Assembly: GCA_002083985.1 (NCBI GenBank)
Contig: MTER01000074.1
Span: 1 to 6,272, forward strand
From: Candidatus Altarchaeales archaeon A3
GTDB taxonomy: Archaea; Altiarchaeota; Altiarchaeia; Altiarchaeales; Altiarchaeaceae
DNA: 6,272 nucleotides
Direction of reading: 5' to 3'
This document shows positions 5,563-6,272 of this stretch, one piece after another. Made by a program: the position numbers and the translations under genes. The notes beneath the pieces are model-generated. The model did no database searches, had not been told where the DNA came from, and worked only from the letters and a program-made list of their open reading frames with translations. The first letter of the stretch is position 1. The number at the start of each line of letters is the position of its first letter.

Positions 5563-6048
5563 TTCTCTTTCGGAAATCTTCCTTTTTGTATACTCTATTA
5601 ATCCGATATCAGTTAAATCCTCAAAAAATTTAGGCATTTTCTTAAACTCATAAATTTTGCTGCTGTTTAAATTTTTTATTTCTCCTGTGTCAAAATCAAT
5701 CTCAACTATGTCGTTGTCTTTCGCCTCAATTTCACATTCTATAAGCCGTAATCCCAGATTTATTGAATTTCTATAAAATATTCTCGCAAAGGACTTCGCA
5801 ATTACTACTTTTATTCCGTTTCCCAATAAGCACGATGGGGCATGTTCTCTGCTGCTTCCGCATCCGAAATTTTTTTCTGCAACAATAATGTCGCCTTCCC
5901 TCACTTTCTTTGCAAATTCAGGTCTTACTTTTTCAAATGAGTGTTTTGCCAGTTCCTTTCTGTCAGCAGTAATCAAATATTCTGCAGGAATTATCTGATC
6001 AGTATCCACATCGTCTCCGAATTTCCATACAATGCCTGAAATTTTCAT
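5539..6048 (-). CDS. leuD: 3-isopropylmalate dehydratase small subunit (LeuD type)
   Basis: Small swivel subunit of the two-part aconitase-family dehydratase that isomerises 2- and 3-isopropylmalate in leucine synthesis; the iron-sulfur cluster sits on the large subunit LeuC, which is not in the window. The 169-residue length is normal for archaeal LeuD. Visible signatures are WKFGDDVDTDQIIPAEYL (8-25), NFGCGSSREHAP (60-71) and FARIFYRNSINLGL (87-100). The start is the ATG at 6048: upstream codons back to about 6123 are in frame but give a Cys/Asn-rich stretch unlike the family, and a TATA-like box fits 6048. The residues after AEY are LIT, so the specificity loop reads YLIT. As I recall, methanogen isopropylmalate enzymes have YLVY or YLVM and homoaconitase has YLRT. 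The rest of the protein (REHAP, LIEC, TGEIKNL) resembles the methanogen LeuD more, so LeuD or a citramalate-pathway role is favoured; homoaconitase small subunit is the alternative. Confidence 0.92.
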   Translation of the reverse strand: MKISGIVWKFGDDVDTDQIIPAEYLITADRKELAKHSFEKVRPEFAKKVREGDIIVAEKNFGCGSSREHAPSCLLGNGIKVVIAKSFARIFYRNSINLGLRLIECEIEAKDNDIVEIDFDTGEIKNLNSSKIYEFKKMPKFFEDLTDIGLIEYTKRKISEREMKVKNEG

Positions 6049-6074
6049 TTTAAAAATAAATTGATAATAATTAC

Positions 6075-6082
6075 AATTATAA
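6075..6082 (-). promoter_or_regulatory. TATA-like box for leuD
   Basis: On the minus strand this reads TTATAATT, centred about 30 bases before the leuD ATG at 6048. The ATG lies in TTTTTAAAATG, so a transcript would begin at or just before the start codon. This favours the 6048 start over the longer frame. Confidence 0.4.
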
Positions 6083-6100
6083 CAATTACGATTTGAGAAA

Positions 6101-6107
6101 TTTAAAA
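6101..6107 (+). promoter_or_regulatory. Possible TATA-like box for the rightward partial gene
   Basis: TTTAAAA lies about 32 bases upstream of the ATG at 6136, within the 87-base gap shared with the divergent leuD. It is a weak match, but both starts in this gap are embedded in the same 11-base context, TTTTTAAAATG. Confidence 0.3.
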
Positions 6108-6135
6108 CACAAAATAAACACAAAACATTTTTAAA

Positions 6136-6272
6136 ATGCTTTACAAAGACATTATTCAGATTTTAAATTTAGATGAAGAACAAGATAAGGATTCGGCAAA
6201 AATTTTGTCAAAAATATCCTGCGAGATGCAAAAGCAAATTTTGGATTTGAAATATGTTGGGGAAAGAATTGC
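6136..6272 (+). CDS. 5' end of an unrecognised rightward gene (partial)
   Basis: An open frame of 45 codons starts at ATG 6136 and leaves the right edge without a stop. The product begins MLYKDIIQILNLDEEQDKDS and continues with a charged, probably helical stretch (AKILSKISCEMQKQILDLKY, then VGERI). An in-frame TAA at 6115-6117 blocks extension upstream, so this ATG is the natural start. There is no signal peptide or membrane segment. The gene is divergent from leuD with 87 bases between the starts, which may mean shared regulation. I do not recognise the family from the N-terminus and propose no function. Confidence 0.6.
   Translation, partial: MLYKDIIQILNLDEEQDKDSAKILSKISCEMQKQILDLKYVGERI

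Noticed and set aside
6049..6123. N-terminal extension of leuD by 25 codons to a TTG at 6123
   Set aside because: The extra residues are Cys/Asn/Tyr-rich and unlike LeuD, whose conserved sequence begins at MKISGIVWKFG; the extension would run through the TATA-like box.

Overview
This is an AT-rich (roughly one-third GC by eye), gene-dense window that looks archaeal. Three things suggest this. The isoleucyl-tRNA synthetase is of the archaeal/eukaryotic type. The small isopropylmalate dehydratase subunit is a stand-alone short protein like those of methanogens. Several genes have a TATA-like box about 24-35 bp upstream of a start codon with almost no leader and no Shine-Dalgarno sequence. A euryarchaeon or a related uncultivated lineage is likely, but I cannot name the organism.

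Layout. Positions 1-29 hold the first codons of a leftward gene that leaves the window. Positions 111-894 (+) hold an HD-domain phosphohydrolase-family gene whose full-length reading needs two single-base frame corrections. It is followed after 11 bases by a small J-domain protein (906-1247, +), then by a complete, intact ileS (1314 or 1326 to 4658, +) that ends in a hairpin plus T-tract. On the other strand, leuD (5539-6048, -) overlaps the start of a broken mtnA (5157-5549, -), which has an in-frame TAA and lacks more than half of its length. A new rightward gene begins at 6136, divergent from leuD, and runs off the window.

The stretch between ileS and the mtnA remnant (4659-5156) has no gene. 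It holds a hairpin (4707-4737), a 150-bp inverted-repeat unit (4780-4929), and a 157-bp element (4952-5108). The 157-bp element has 26-bp terminal inverted repeats and a perfect 8-bp target-site duplication (AAATAAGC), so it looks like a non-autonomous miniature transposon. It sits inside an older cluster of GTAACT-type repeats that reaches the point where mtnA is cut off. The simplest reading is repeated insertion and deletion that destroyed the 3' part of mtnA.

How the genes relate. ileS supplies Ile-tRNA, leuD belongs to leucine (or 2-oxoacid chain-elongation) biosynthesis, and mtnA would act in methionine salvage. The J-domain and HD proteins have no evident pathway link to these. The most interesting material is not a new defence or metabolic system. 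It is the nested mobile-element debris, a 13-bp perfect tandem duplication at the leuD/mtnA junction that sets the frame between the two genes, and a duplicated TATA/ATG arrangement at ileS.
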